From assembly GCA_902362365.1 (NCBI GenBank), contig CABIVQ010000024.1:14699-46059 (forward strand): 31,361 bases of DNA. The letters run 5' to 3'. The notes beneath the pieces were generated by a model. That model had not been told where the DNA came from, did not search any database, and worked only from the letters and a program-made list of their open reading frames with translations. The stretch is from Clostridiaceae bacterium (GTDB lineage Bacteria > Bacillota > Clostridia > Peptostreptococcales > Peptostreptococcaceae). Shown piece by piece: positions 16,702 through 25,428 of this stretch. How positions within the stretch are numbered: position 1 is the stretch's first letter; every line of letters begins with the position of its first letter. Both the position numbers and the translations under genes were made by a program.

Positions 16702-17393
16702 AATATTTCACTTGCCTTTCTTTTATCTTGATTCTCTATGACTTCTACAATACCACCTGAATTCATTTTTATTATTCTATCTGCCATATAAGCAATATTT
16801 GTATTATGAGTTATTACTACTGTTGTAGTTTTTAAGTTATTATTCATTACTTGAATAATATTTAATATTTGTTTTCCATTCTTTTCATCCAAGGCACCTG
16901 TAGGTTCATCACAAAACAATATTTTTGGATTTTTAGCAATACTTCTGGCTATAGATACTCTTTGTTGCTGACCACCTGATAATTGATACGGATATTTATT
17001 TCTTTCTTCATACATAGATACTGACTTTAATACCTCATCTATTCCTAGGGGATTTTTTCCTACCGCTGATCCTATCTCTACATTTTCTCTTACACTAAGA
17101 TTTTGTAATAAGTTATATTGCTGAAATATAAACCCCAAATATTCTCTTCTAAACTTAGTTAATTTTTCTTCATTGTAATCGCTTATTTTTATATCATTAA
17201 AATATATTTCTCCAGTTGTTGGAGTATCTAATCCACTAATTACATTTAAAAGTGTACTCTTTCCACTTCCACTTGGGCCAAGTATTACTACAAACTCTCC
17301 ATCTTCTATCTCTAAGTTTATATTTTTTAATGCAATTGTTTCTATGTCACCAGTTTTGTAAATTTTGCTTACATTTTTTAATGTAATGCTCAT
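16692..17393 (-). CDS. ABC transporter ATPase, MacB/LolD-type (first pair)
   Basis: The 233-residue ATPase has Walker A GPSGSGKST (39-47), signature LSGGQQQR and Walker B ending FCDEPTG. A switch histidine lies in VITHNT. The DEPTGALD form is typical of the MacB/LolD/FtsE group that partners with FtsX-like permeases. The ATG at 17393 is preferred because GGAGG lies seven bases upstream. A longer frame starts at 17411, but its first codons would span that ribosome binding site. It is the first gene of an operon with the permease. A small inverted repeat GACC-TAAT-GGTC (17414-17425) precedes it and may be an operator. Confidence 0.93.
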   Translation of the reverse strand: MSITLKNVSKIYKTGDIETIALKNINLEIEDGEFVVILGPSGSGKSTLLNVISGLDTPTTGEIYFNDIKISDYNEEKLTKFRREYLGFIFQQYNLLQNLSVRENVEIGSAVGKNPLGIDEVLKSVSMYEERNKYPYQLSGGQQQRVSIARSIAKNPKILFCDEPTGALDEKNGKQILNIIQVMNNNLKTTTVVITHNTNIAYMADRIIKMNSGGIVEVIENQDKRKASEILWA

Positions 17394-17413
17394 ACTAATT
17401 CCTCCAATCACTC

Positions 17414-17425
17414 GACCTAATGGTC
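17414..17425. promoter_or_regulatory. Possible TetR-type half-palindrome before the first ABC pair
   Basis: GACC (17414-17417) and GGTC (17422-17425) flank TAAT, about 10 bp upstream of the ATPase ribosome binding site. The layout resembles operators of some TetR-family repressors of transporter genes. No TetR gene is in the window and the arms are only four bases. Confidence 0.3.
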
Positions 17426-17627
17426 ATACTTAATTAAATTTTAATAATCCTATTTTAGAAAAATATCTTATATTTAATCATCTGCTAGAGAAGATTAAAA
17501 GTAAAATTGTTTAAAATTATAATTCCTTTTAGATTAAAAAAACTATAATCTACATAAAATAAATTCATGTAAATATTAGTGTTTGTAGACAAATCTTCGT
17601 TTTAATCTACAAATTTCTTCTTTTATA

Positions 17628-17655
17628 TTTACAATATATAAAAAACTGTTATAAT
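17628..17655 (+). promoter_or_regulatory. Promoter of the YhgE/Pip gene
   Basis: TTTACA (17628-17633), 16 bp and a perfect TATAAT (17650-17655) make a good housekeeping promoter. The resulting leader is about 100 bases and includes the inverted repeat at 17698-17738. Confidence 0.6.
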
Positions 17656-17697
17656 ATAAAATGATTTTGAATACTAATGTTATCAATTTTAATATTA

Positions 17698-17738
17698 TGA
17701 TTCCTATAATTTATAGTTTTTTATTAATTATAGAATCA
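17698..17738 (+). repeat. Leader hairpin ahead of the YhgE/Pip gene
   Basis: TGATTCCTATAAT (17698-17710) pairs with ATTATAGAATCA (17727-17738), leaving one bulged base. The hairpin ends about seven bases before the GGAGG ribosome binding site (17746-17750). It might affect translation start or messenger stability. Confidence 0.4.
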
Positions 17739-17759
17739 AAAAGTCGGAGGTATGACTAA

Positions 17760-19907
17760 ATGAAAAATATATTTAAAATTTTCAAAAAGGACCTTAAAGA
17801 TGTATTTACTAATTTTGCTTTACTAACAGTAATAATTGGTCTTGCAATTTTACCTTCTTTATATGCATGGTTTAATATTAAAGCATCTTGGGATCCTTAT
17901 GGAAACACTTCAAATATCTTGGTTGCTGTAGTCAATGAAGATAAAGGAAGTAAAATTTTTGATAAGGATGTTAATATAGGTGATAAGCTTATTGATAAAC
18001 TAAAAGAAAATACATCCTTAGGATGGCGATTTGTTGATAAAAAAGTCGCTTCAAAAGGTGTTGAGGATGGTACATACTATGCTTCAATAGAAATACCAGC
18101 TAATTTTTCTGATAACTTAACTTCTTTAGTTAATGAAGACGTTAAAAAAGGTGAAATAATATATACAGTAAATGAAAAAATAAATGCTATTGCACCTAAA
18201 ATAACTGATAAGGGTGCTTCTACTATACAACTAGAAGTAAACCAAACAGTTGTAAAAACAGTTAGTGAAATAATGTTTGAAGCTCTTAATGAAATAGGTG
18301 TCACTCTTGAAACAGAACTTCCTAAATTAACTAAAGTAGAAAGTTCTCTTGTTGAAGTACAAAATAAATTTAAAGATATTGATAAAACTATAGACTTAGC
18401 TTCAAGTGCTACAGTACAAATAGCAGATATAGTTAAAAGTCTTCAAAAAGATATGCCTGCTATACAAACTACTTTAAATAACTCTATAAATTTATCTAAT
18501 GATGTTAAAACATTTTTAACTGATACAAAGTCAAGCATTAACAGTATTAGTCCTGTTATTAAAAGTGACTTAGAAATAATAAATAGTGTATCAGCATCAG
18601 CTTCTACTGCTGTATCTGACTTAATAACTGCTTTAGATAAAGGTTATGAGAATGCACCTGAATTAGTTGATAGTTTAGCTAATAAACTGTCTAGTTTATC
18701 TTCAACATCAAAAACTTTAACAGAGTTTTTAGTTAAACTTGATAAAATAACTCCAGGTAATTCACTAAAAGATGCTATAGCACAATTACAAAGCATCAAT
18801 ACTAAATTAGATACTGCTATAAGTGGATTAAACACTGTAAAAGATCAAATAGCTAATGGTCAAAAACCATCTTTATCTAATTTAAATGGTATACTAAAAG
18901 TTACTAAAGATATTAACAATATAACATCAAATATATTAAATAACTTTGACTCAAAAATAGTTAATCCTATAAATAATATATTTGATCAAGGCTTTACTGT
19001 TGCTAATAATGTTTTAGATGTTTTAAATAAAGCCGAAGAAAAACTACCTAAAGTTAATAATATACTGGGAACTGCTTTAGAATTTTCTGGAAGTGCAAAT
19101 GATACAGTAGACTTTATAAAAGAAAAGATGCCTATGGCTAAAAATATAGTAAATGAATTAGTTGATGCAGTATCAAAAGTTAATAATAGCGATGATATGG
19201 CAGATTTAATAGCTCTATTAAAAAATGATATTGTAACTCGTTCTGATTTCTTAAAGCAACCAGTTGATGTAGTAACAAATACATTATATCCAGTTGCAAA
19301 CTATGGTTCTGCGATGACACCATTCTACACTGTACTTTCTTTATGGGTAGGAGTATTATTACTTTGCTCTTTACTTTCAACAGAAGTACATGGCGAATAT
19401 AAACCTTATGAAGTTTACTTTGGTAGAGGACTTACTTTCTTAGCTATAACTTTGGTACAAGCACTTATAGTTAGCTTAGGGGATATATTCTTATTAAAAG
19501 TAAGTATGATAAATCCTTTATTATTCGTTTTAATTTCATTATTTACTGCACTAGTGTTTACTTTCATAGTTTACTCACTAGTATCAGTATTTGGTAATAT
19601 TGGTAAAGCAATGGCAGTTGTATTATTAGTAATTCAAGTTGCTGGTTCTGGAGGAACATTCCCTATTCAAGTAACACCTAAGTTCTTCCAAGTTATAAAT
19701 CCATTCTTACCATTTACTTATGCGATTTCAGCACAAAGAGAAGCTGTTGCAGGAGTTTATATGCCAAACTTAAATAAAGATATAATTATGCTATTAATTT
19801 TCTTAGCAGTATTTATTATCTTAAACGTATTATTAAAAGGACCTATAAATAAAGCAACTTCAGGTTTTGTCAAAAAAATGGGTGAAAGCGGATTAACTGA
19901 ACATTAA
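17760..19907 (+). CDS. YhgE/Pip family membrane protein (phage-infection-protein type)
   Basis: The 715-residue protein has one N-terminal membrane helix (about 20-40, ending PSLYAWFNIKASWDPYGN, a family hallmark). A long extracellular, helix-rich middle (about 45-515) follows, then about six membrane helices resembling ABC-2 permeases (about 525-700). Relatives include the lactococcal phage infection protein Pip, Bacillus YhgE and the type VII secretion component EsaA. Here it may be an envelope protein or exporter; nothing nearby indicates type VII secretion. GGAGG lies eight bases before the ATG. It is divergent from the first ABC pair and shares its control region. A terminator follows at 20011-20047. 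Its length is somewhat short for the family, mostly in the middle region. Confidence 0.9.
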   Translation: MKNIFKIFKKDLKDVFTNFALLTVIIGLAILPSLYAWFNIKASWDPYGNTSNILVAVVNEDKGSKIFDKDVNIGDKLIDKLKENTSLGWRFVDKKVASKGVEDGTYYASIEIPANFSDNLTSLVNEDVKKGEIIYTVNEKINAIAPKITDKGASTIQLEVNQTVVKTVSEIMFEALNEIGVTLETELPKLTKVESSLVEVQNKFKDIDKTIDLASSATVQIADIVKSLQKDMPAIQTTLNNSINLSNDVKTFLTDTKSSINSISPVIKSDLEIINSVSASASTAVSDLITALDKGYENAPELVDSLANKLSSLSSTSKTLTEFLVKLDKITPGNSLKDAIAQLQSINTKLDTAISGLNTVKDQIANGQKPSLSNLNGILKVTKDINNITSNILNNFDSKIVNPINNIFDQGFTVANNVLDVLNKAEEKLPKVNNILGTALEFSGSANDTVDFIKEKMPMAKNIVNELVDAVSKVNNSDDMADLIALLKNDIVTRSDFLKQPVDVVTNTLYPVANYGSAMTPFYTVLSLWVGVLLLCSLLSTEVHGEYKPYEVYFGRGLTFLAITLVQALIVSLGDIFLLKVSMINPLLFVLISLFTALVFTFIVYSLVSVFGNIGKAMAVVLLVIQVAGSGGTFPIQVTPKFFQVINPFLPFTYAISAQREAVAGVYMPNLNKDIIMLLIFLAVFIILNVLLKGPINKATSGFVKKMGESGLTEH

Positions 19908-20010
19908 TATAAAAAATAATAATTATAAATACTTATTTTAAATATTTTTGTATTTTTATTGATTATGATTTTAAATAATGCTACTATTTAATTAATGAAA
20001 TATTTGTAAT

Positions 20011-20047
20011 AAGGCCATGAAGGTTTTTAATCTTCGTGGCCTTTTTT
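20011..20047 (+). terminator. Intrinsic terminator after the YhgE/Pip gene
   Basis: AAGGCCATGAAG (20011-20022) pairs with CTTCGTGGCCTT (20032-20043) with one wobble pair, followed by a T run. It ends just before the methyltransferase remnant. Confidence 0.9.
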
Positions 20048-20072
20048 CATGTCGAAAAAAGAGGGAGATTTT

Positions 20073-20393
20073 ATGGGTCAAGTAGATTTTTTTAATTGTG
20101 TAGCAAAAAATTGGGATAATATGATTGAAGTTAATGATTCCAAAATAAACTATCTCTTAAGTAAATTAGAAATAAAAGAAGATGATAGTATTTTAGACAT
20201 TGGTACTGGCACTGGTGTTTTAATTCCATTTTTAGATAATCTAATTCCAAGTGGATTTATAAGAGGTATTGATATATCTAAAGGAATGCTTGAAGTTGCG
20301 CTTGAGAAGTATGGTAACAAATCTAATATAGCTTTTGATTTAGTTGATGTCGAAAATGATGAGATGCATTATGTAGTAATACATAAAAAGTAA
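20073..20393 (+). pseudogene. Class I SAM-dependent methyltransferase, C-terminally truncated
   Basis: The frame gives about 106 residues from ATG 20073, which has an AGAGGGAG site. An ATG at 20049 lies at the foot of the YhgE terminator stem and lacks a ribosome binding site, so I reject it. The sequence shows the N-terminal half of a Rossmann-fold methyltransferase: motif I ILDIGTGTGVL, then IRGIDISKGMLEVA and a third strand FDLVDVEND. It then stops abruptly after HYVVIHKK. Methyltransferases of this class need roughly 180-200 residues, including motifs IV-VI, which are missing. The break lies directly before the remnant of a different gene (20380-20649). This points to a deletion that removed the back of this gene and the front of the next. 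The fragment is unlikely to be active. Confidence 0.75.
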
Positions 20394-20649
20394 TATCAAA
20401 TTTAAATTTAAAGACTTATTGTCAGTGGGAAATATATATTTAATATGCGCAATGATAAGTGGTAGATTATTTGCAATAGTAGGTGCTTACCTTGTATCTT
20501 TAACCTTAGCTCCACAAATAAGCGCAATTGCTTATGTCGTTAGTGGCCTTTCTACTGCAATACCTGGTATGATAATCCAACTAATATTTATACCTATTTT
20601 AGTTAGCTTATTATTAAAAAATAAGGAAGTTGCAAAAGCAATAGCTTAG
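20380..20649 (+). pseudogene. ECF transporter S component, N-terminally truncated
   Basis: An open stretch from 20380 to the stop at 20649 reads like the C-terminal third of an energy-coupling-factor vitamin transporter S component. It contains a helix with AMISGRLFAIVGAYLVS, a loop, and a final helix with GMIIQLIFIPILVSLLLK, typical of the family end. Intact S components have about 170-200 residues and six helices; only about two or three remain. The only starts available are a TTG at 20419 and later codons without a good ribosome binding site. No ECF ATPase or EcfT gene is adjacent. The substrate cannot be told. Together with the methyltransferase front it marks a deletion junction. Confidence 0.65.
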
Positions 20650-20721
20650 TATATAAAGTTAATTCTATGTGTTTTCACATATAATTATAAATTAATCACA
20701 GTAAAAATCCCTTTTTACTCA

Positions 20722-20768
20722 AAAAAGAATGCTGTTTCAAAATAATGATTTGATTCAGCATTCTTTTT
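20722..20768. terminator. Bidirectional terminator after the second ABC pair
   Basis: AAAAAGAATGCTG (20722-20734) is complementary to CAGCATTCTTTTT (20756-20768). Inside, TCAAA pairs with TTTGA. A runs on one side and T runs on the other suit both directions. It lies between the converging S-component remnant and the FtsX-like permease. Confidence 0.85.
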
Positions 20769-20780
20769 ATGTTAATTACA

Positions 20781-23408
20781 CTATATACTTTCTTGTCTAA
20801 TATTTTCTATTATATTTTCTTTATTTATCTTTTTCATTGGTATATATGATGCAATGAATGTTATTACAAATATTCCTACAATACATATGATAATTCCACT
20901 CCATGGAAGTACAAGTCCAAATTGAATAACATCTCCAAGTAAAGTATTCATAAGTACTACCATACCTATACCTATCGGAAGTCCATATAATAATGATAAT
21001 ATTCCATATAATAAACCTTCTAAACATATCATTTTATTAAATCCACCAGGTGTAACTCCTATTGATTTAATAATAGCAAGTTCTCTTTTTCTTAAGTTTA
21101 TATTTGTGCTTATTGTATTTACAATATTAGTTACACTTACTAATGATATAACTGTTATAAACCCATATACAAATACTTGCATTGCCATAATTGACTGTTC
21201 CATTGCTTTTGCTTCTTCTATTTCATCAATTACTTTAAAGCCTTCTTTATCGGCAATTTCTTTTATTTCTTTTCTTGTATTATCTTCTTTATCTGTACTC
21301 ATATATATAGAACCATTTAATGGCTTAAATCCTAGTTTTTCTCCGACCTCATCGTAAGTAATAAAATCAATCCCCATATAATTGTAATTATAACTTCCTG
21401 GAATTAAATCATCAGTTATAGCCATTACTTTTAATTTTATATTTTCCTTTATCTCTTTATCTGTATCCTGATCATAGTTTGTAATATAAGCATCTATTGT
21501 ATCTCCTACCTTATAATTAGTTAATACAACTTCCCCTTTTTTCCCTTTTTCTTCATAGTAACTTTCTCTTACTAGTATTACTCCATTTTCTTTTATAGCA
21601 GTTTCTTTATCAAAGCTTCCATCTTTTAATTTAAGATTATTTATTGCTATATCTCCAGGCATCTTCACCAGTGAACTAATAAAATCATATGAATATTCAT
21701 TTCCCACTTTTTCTTTAGTATAATAATTATCAATTAAATCTTTATATGTCGTATTTATATCATTTTCTTTAACATTTAGCCCTATTCCATAATCATTATT
21801 AATAGCAATATTTTTTATCCCATTAATATTTTTTAATTCATCTATTATTTTTATATCTTCACTACTACCATTTTTATACATATATATATCATGGTTTATT
21901 TGACCCATATGAACTGTATTTGCTTTTAAAAATAGTGTCATAAATCCACTAAATGATATAAATATTACGATACTAATTATTAGGGAGAATAAAGTTGTTC
22001 TAAATTTCTTTTTATTTCTTCTTAAATTCTTATAAGCAAGTACTCCTTCGGTTTTAAATAATAATCTAACTAATTTAGAGTCTTTTATTTTGCCTAATTT
22101 ATAATTTCCACTATTTTTTATCGCCTCTAGTGGTGATGTTTTAGCCGCACTTATAGCTGGTAATAATGCAGATATTAATATTGTAATTAAAACTATAACT
22201 GTACTAAGTATCATTATAGCTGGGTTGTAAACTACTCTTAAATTCATGTCCGCTATAAATGAAGTTTTAAAGAATGCTTGGATAACTTTAAATACTAAAT
22301 CTATAGCAATTGTACCTGAAATCAATCCTATAGGTATCGCAACTATACTAACTAAAATACCTTCAATAAATACAAGCTTCATTACTTGAGACTTTGTAGC
22401 TCCAATAGAATTAAGTATTCCAAATTGTTTTTTACGCTCACTTATAGATATACTAAATGAATTGTATACTGTTGCAATAGTACATACTATAACTAATGTT
22501 GTAACTAAAGCTATAATTGATGTCATACTATCATTTATATTGGCATAAGCACTAGCACCTTGTAGTCTTAATAAATGTTCATTAAAACTTAAACTTTCAT
22601 AGAATTCATCTGTATCACTACTATAATGCATTGAACTATTTTCTTCAGCGCTTTCTTCATTACATTCTTCTTTAGTTCCTGATTTTAACCCTAGATTTTT
22701 TGATATTTGTGATGCTATAGTGTATACTTCTTTTGGTTTTTTTACAGCAATAGAAACATTAAAAGAATCATTAGCTGGCTGATTATTTATATCTAAGTAA
22801 GTTATACCAGTTAAAATACCACCTTCATACTCAAATCCTGGTTTATTTATTATTCCTACGATCTTGAAACTTTCGCTTTTAGTATCTTTTAAAGTTTCAT
22901 TTTCACTTTGCCATCCACTTATTTCTTCTCCATTTTCATCTACTCTTTTTCCTATATCAAGAGTTATTGTATCTCCTATTTTTTTATCAATTTTTGATAC
23001 AATATTTTCACTTAATACTATTTCTTTATTATTAGTTGGAAGTTTTCCTTCTTTTAGTTTTATTTGATAACCATCAAAAGTAGTTTTATCATATGCTTTA
23101 ACTTGCATTAAATTCTCTTTATCTGGTTTTATTTTTGCATATCCTAAGTTATTACTAAGACCTGATTTAGTAAGTCCTGCTGACTTTGTTATATAATCTA
23201 AATCATCCTTTTTTATATCATAAAAAGTCGCATGAAAATCTCCATCATTTTCTATAGTTTTTCTTATTTGATAGTCCATAAAACTTTCGTATATATTTCC
23301 TATACCACATATAAGTGCAGTAGACAGTATTATACCTATAATAGTAACTATTGTTCTTTTTTTATTTTCTTTTAAATATCTTAAAGTTAGAGATGTATAT
23401 AAATTCAT
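20781..23408 (-). CDS. ABC transporter permease, FtsX/MacB-like (second pair)
   Basis: The 875-residue membrane protein has the same double FtsX layout as the permease at 14245-16701. It has a helix at about 15-38, an extracellular domain, and three helices at about 295-435 with an LNSIGATKSQV coupling loop. Then come a helix at about 468-492, a second extracellular domain and three helices at about 740-860 with an IKSIGVTPGGF loop. The ATG directly abuts the stop codon of the ATPase gene, so translation is coupled. Upstream lie a histidine kinase and response regulator, and both units share a promoter word (24167-24179, 26178-26190). This setting is typical of exporters that clear antimicrobial peptides or other envelope stressors detected by the kinase. 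The substrate is not evident from sequence. Confidence 0.92.
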   Translation of the reverse strand: MNLYTSLTLRYLKENKKRTIVTIIGIILSTALICGIGNIYESFMDYQIRKTIENDGDFHATFYDIKKDDLDYITKSAGLTKSGLSNNLGYAKIKPDKENLMQVKAYDKTTFDGYQIKLKEGKLPTNNKEIVLSENIVSKIDKKIGDTITLDIGKRVDENGEEISGWQSENETLKDTKSESFKIVGIINKPGFEYEGGILTGITYLDINNQPANDSFNVSIAVKKPKEVYTIASQISKNLGLKSGTKEECNEESAEENSSMHYSSDTDEFYESLSFNEHLLRLQGASAYANINDSMTSIIALVTTLVIVCTIATVYNSFSISISERKKQFGILNSIGATKSQVMKLVFIEGILVSIVAIPIGLISGTIAIDLVFKVIQAFFKTSFIADMNLRVVYNPAIMILSTVIVLITILISALLPAISAAKTSPLEAIKNSGNYKLGKIKDSKLVRLLFKTEGVLAYKNLRRNKKKFRTTLFSLIISIVIFISFSGFMTLFLKANTVHMGQINHDIYMYKNGSSEDIKIIDELKNINGIKNIAINNDYGIGLNVKENDINTTYKDLIDNYYTKEKVGNEYSYDFISSLVKMPGDIAINNLKLKDGSFDKETAIKENGVILVRESYYEEKGKKGEVVLTNYKVGDTIDAYITNYDQDTDKEIKENIKLKVMAITDDLIPGSYNYNYMGIDFITYDEVGEKLGFKPLNGSIYMSTDKEDNTRKEIKEIADKEGFKVIDEIEEAKAMEQSIMAMQVFVYGFITVISLVSVTNIVNTISTNINLRKRELAIIKSIGVTPGGFNKMICLEGLLYGILSLLYGLPIGIGMVVLMNTLLGDVIQFGLVLPWSGIIICIVGIFVITFIASYIPMKKINKENIIENIRQESI

Positions 23409-24086
23409 TTATATCACCTCATCACTTTTTATAATTCCATCTTCTATAGTTATAACTCTATCTGCTTGAAGTGCTATATTATTATCATGTGTTATCATTA
23501 TTAATGTTTGATTATATTTTTTTACTGATAACTTTAATAATTCTAAAACTTCTTTTGAGTTTTTACTATCTAAGTTTCCTGTTGGCTCATCTGCAAGAAC
23601 TATTGATGGTCTATTTATAAGAGCTCTACCAATTGATGTTCTTTGTTGTTGACCCCCACTTAACTCATTTGGAAGATGATTTTCTCTTTCTTTAAGTACT
23701 AGGGTTTTTAATAAATCATCTAAAAATGCTTTATCTATCTTTCTATTATCTAACTCTGCTGGAAGTAATATATTCTCCTTTACACTTAATACTGGTATTA
23801 AATTATAAAACTGATATATAAGTCCTACATTTCTTCTTCTAAATATTGATAAATCTTTCTCTTTTAAGTTATATATATCCACGTCATTTATATAAACCTT
23901 TCCACTAGTTGGCCTATCAACTCCCCCTAGTAGATGTAAAAGTGTACTTTTACCACTACCACTTGGTCCTACTATGGCAACAAATTCACCTTTTTTTATA
24001 GATAAGTTTACATTTTTTAAGGCATCTACTTTTGCCTCACCACTACCATAACTTTTAGTTAAGTTTTCTACTTTTAAAATTTCCAT
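23409..24086 (-). CDS. ABC transporter ATPase, MacB/LolD-type (second pair)
   Basis: The 225-residue ATPase carries Walker A GPSGSGKST (40-48), signature LSGGQQQR, Walker B followed by DEPTGNLD, and a switch histidine in MITHDN. It belongs to the same group as the ATPase at 16692-17393. The start at ATG 24086 is chosen because GGAGG lies five bases upstream. A GTG 12 bases earlier would place that site inside the gene. Its promoter region (24087-24171) lies between the kinase stop and this start. It includes a TATAAA -10 box and, at 24167-24179, a 13-bp word also found before the response regulator gene. It probably forms an operon with the permease, regulated by that two-component system. 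Confidence 0.93.
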   Translation of the reverse strand: MEILKVENLTKSYGSGEAKVDALKNVNLSIKKGEFVAIVGPSGSGKSTLLHLLGGVDRPTSGKVYINDVDIYNLKEKDLSIFRRRNVGLIYQFYNLIPVLSVKENILLPAELDNRKIDKAFLDDLLKTLVLKERENHLPNELSGGQQQRTSIGRALINRPSIVLADEPTGNLDSKNSKEVLELLKLSVKKYNQTLIMITHDNNIALQADRVITIEDGIIKSDEVI

Positions 24087-24166
24087 TCTATCCTCCACAA
24101 ACTTTCTTTGACTTTATACTATTAAGTTTACATATTCACTCTTACATTAAAGTGAATTTCAAAGTG

Positions 24167-24179
24167 ACATATTAGTCAC
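24167..24179 (-). promoter_or_regulatory. Shared 13-bp box before the second ABC operon
   Basis: ACATATTAGTCAC on the plus strand (GTGACTAATATGT on the minus) occurs here and, identically, at 26178-26190 before the response regulator gene. This copy is embedded in a palindrome GTGAC-N6-GTCAC (24164-24179) and overlaps the kinase stop codon. It starts 81 bp upstream of the ATPase start. A partial copy, ACATATTCAC, lies at 24130-24139. It is probably the response regulator's binding site. Confidence 0.6.
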
Positions 24180-25428
24180 TGTAGGTTTTATGGAAGATAA
24201 TATGAAACTCAGCACCTTTATTTTTTTCACTTTTCACATAAATATCTCCATGCTGACTCTCAATTATTGATTTTGCCATAGCAAGTCCTATTCCTACGCT
24301 ATCTTCTTTTGAACTGCTCTTACCTTTATAAAATCTTTTAAATACATTTGGTAAATCTTTTTTATCTATACCTTCACCACTATCTTTTATTACTATTTCA
24401 GAATACAGTGGATTTTGTTCAAAGTTTATTTTAATAGTTCCATTTACAGGAGTATGTTCAACACAGTTTTTAATTACATTTACTAAGGCTTCTGTAGACC
24501 AATTAATATCACCATTATAATAAGCTTCTTCATTTCCAAATATAGTAAGGTCTATATTTTTAAGTTCAATTGGAATTAAACTTGGCTGAACAGATTTTCG
24601 TATTAATTCATTAATATTTACTTTTTCATTTTTAAAATCAATTACTTTTGCCTCAACTTTAGAAAGCTTTAACATGCTTTTTATAAGCCATTCCATTCTT
24701 GTAAGCTGAGACTTTATTTTATCTAAAAACTCTATTTTAGTTTCTGTTGGTAAATCTTCATACATTAAATCATTTAGTATAATAAGCGAAGTCATAGGTG
24801 TTTTTAATTGGTGGGATATATCGGATATAGTATTATTTAAAAATATCTTTTCATTATTTAAAAGCTCTACCTTCTCTTTTAATATAGTAGTCATCTTTAA
24901 AAGTTCTGTTTTTAAAAGTCCTATTTGACCTTCTTGATTTCTGTTTTTCATTTCATAACTTCGTCCTTCTGAACTGTGATAAACATAGTCAGTCATATCC
25001 TTTATATCCCTATATATTTTCTTAAAATAAGATATAGATAAAATTAAAAATAAAATAAATATAATTATTACAAATAAAACATTTATATTAAATATTTCAT
25101 TAATACTTGAACTTATAATTGGTTCATACTCTAAACTAATACTAGAATCATAATTGTATTTGTTAAGAACTCCTTTACCTAATTCTATATTTTCTTTTGA
25201 TTTACCTTGAGTTATTATATCTACTATCTCATTTTCTAAGTCAGGATTTTTAGATAGTATTTGTCCTAATATTGCTTGATTATTTTCTATAACCTTTCCT
25301 TTAATTATATTTACATTTATATAACTAACACCTAAGGACAATAATATCGTAATTAAAAATACACCTATAAATCCTTTTATAAATCTTCTTATTTCTACAT
25401 TAGATAGAAACATCATTTTCACATCCAT
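24172..25428 (-). CDS. Sensor histidine kinase with extracellular domain (TCS of the ABC module)
   Basis: About 418 residues. There is one N-terminal membrane helix, an extracellular domain of about 85 residues (with IIKGKVIENNQAILGQIL) and a second membrane helix (NVLFVIIIFILFLILSISYF). A HAMP-like linker precedes a HisKA domain with the phosphorylated histidine in SHQLKTP (residue 206 from this start), then N-box NVIKNCVEH, DSGEGI and GIGLAM. The HQLKTP form is typical of kinases paired with OmpR-type regulators of peptide-resistance transporters. The start is uncertain. ATG 25428 is used; a TTG at 25443 and ATGs at 25416 and 25413 are alternatives, and none has a strong ribosome binding site. 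The gene overlaps the end of the regulator gene, so translation is coupled. Confidence 0.88.
   Translation of the reverse strand: MDVKMMFLSNVEIRRFIKGFIGVFLITILLSLGVSYINVNIIKGKVIENNQAILGQILSKNPDLENEIVDIITQGKSKENIELGKGVLNKYNYDSSISLEYEPIISSSINEIFNINVLFVIIIFILFLILSISYFKKIYRDIKDMTDYVYHSSEGRSYEMKNRNQEGQIGLLKTELLKMTTILKEKVELLNNEKIFLNNTISDISHQLKTPMTSLIILNDLMYEDLPTETKIEFLDKIKSQLTRMEWLIKSMLKLSKVEAKVIDFKNEKVNINELIRKSVQPSLIPIELKNIDLTIFGNEEAYYNGDINWSTEALVNVIKNCVEHTPVNGTIKINFEQNPLYSEIVIKDSGEGIDKKDLPNVFKRFYKGKSSSKEDSVGIGLAMAKSIIESQHGDIYVKSEKNKGAEFHIIFHKTYSD

Larger units (their letters stand above)
17394..17759. other. Divergent control region of the ABC pair and YhgE/Pip gene
   Basis: This 366-bp non-coding stretch holds a GACC/GGTC repeat (17414-17425). 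TTTGTAGA (17582-17589) forms an inverted repeat with TCTACAAA (17606-17613). The word TAATCTAC occurs at 17546-17553 and again at 17603-17610, with a near-inverted copy TTAGATTA at 17529-17536. These suggest several regulator-binding sites. The YhgE promoter and a leader hairpin follow. No gene is seen. Confidence 0.5.

Noticed and set aside
17411..17412. Start of the first ABC ATPase at 17411
   Set aside because: That start would place the GGAGG ribosome binding site inside the gene; ATG 17393 is preferred.
20049..20072. Earlier ATG for the methyltransferase remnant
   Set aside because: It lies at the foot of the YhgE terminator stem and has no ribosome binding site; ATG 20073 with AGAGGGAG fits better.
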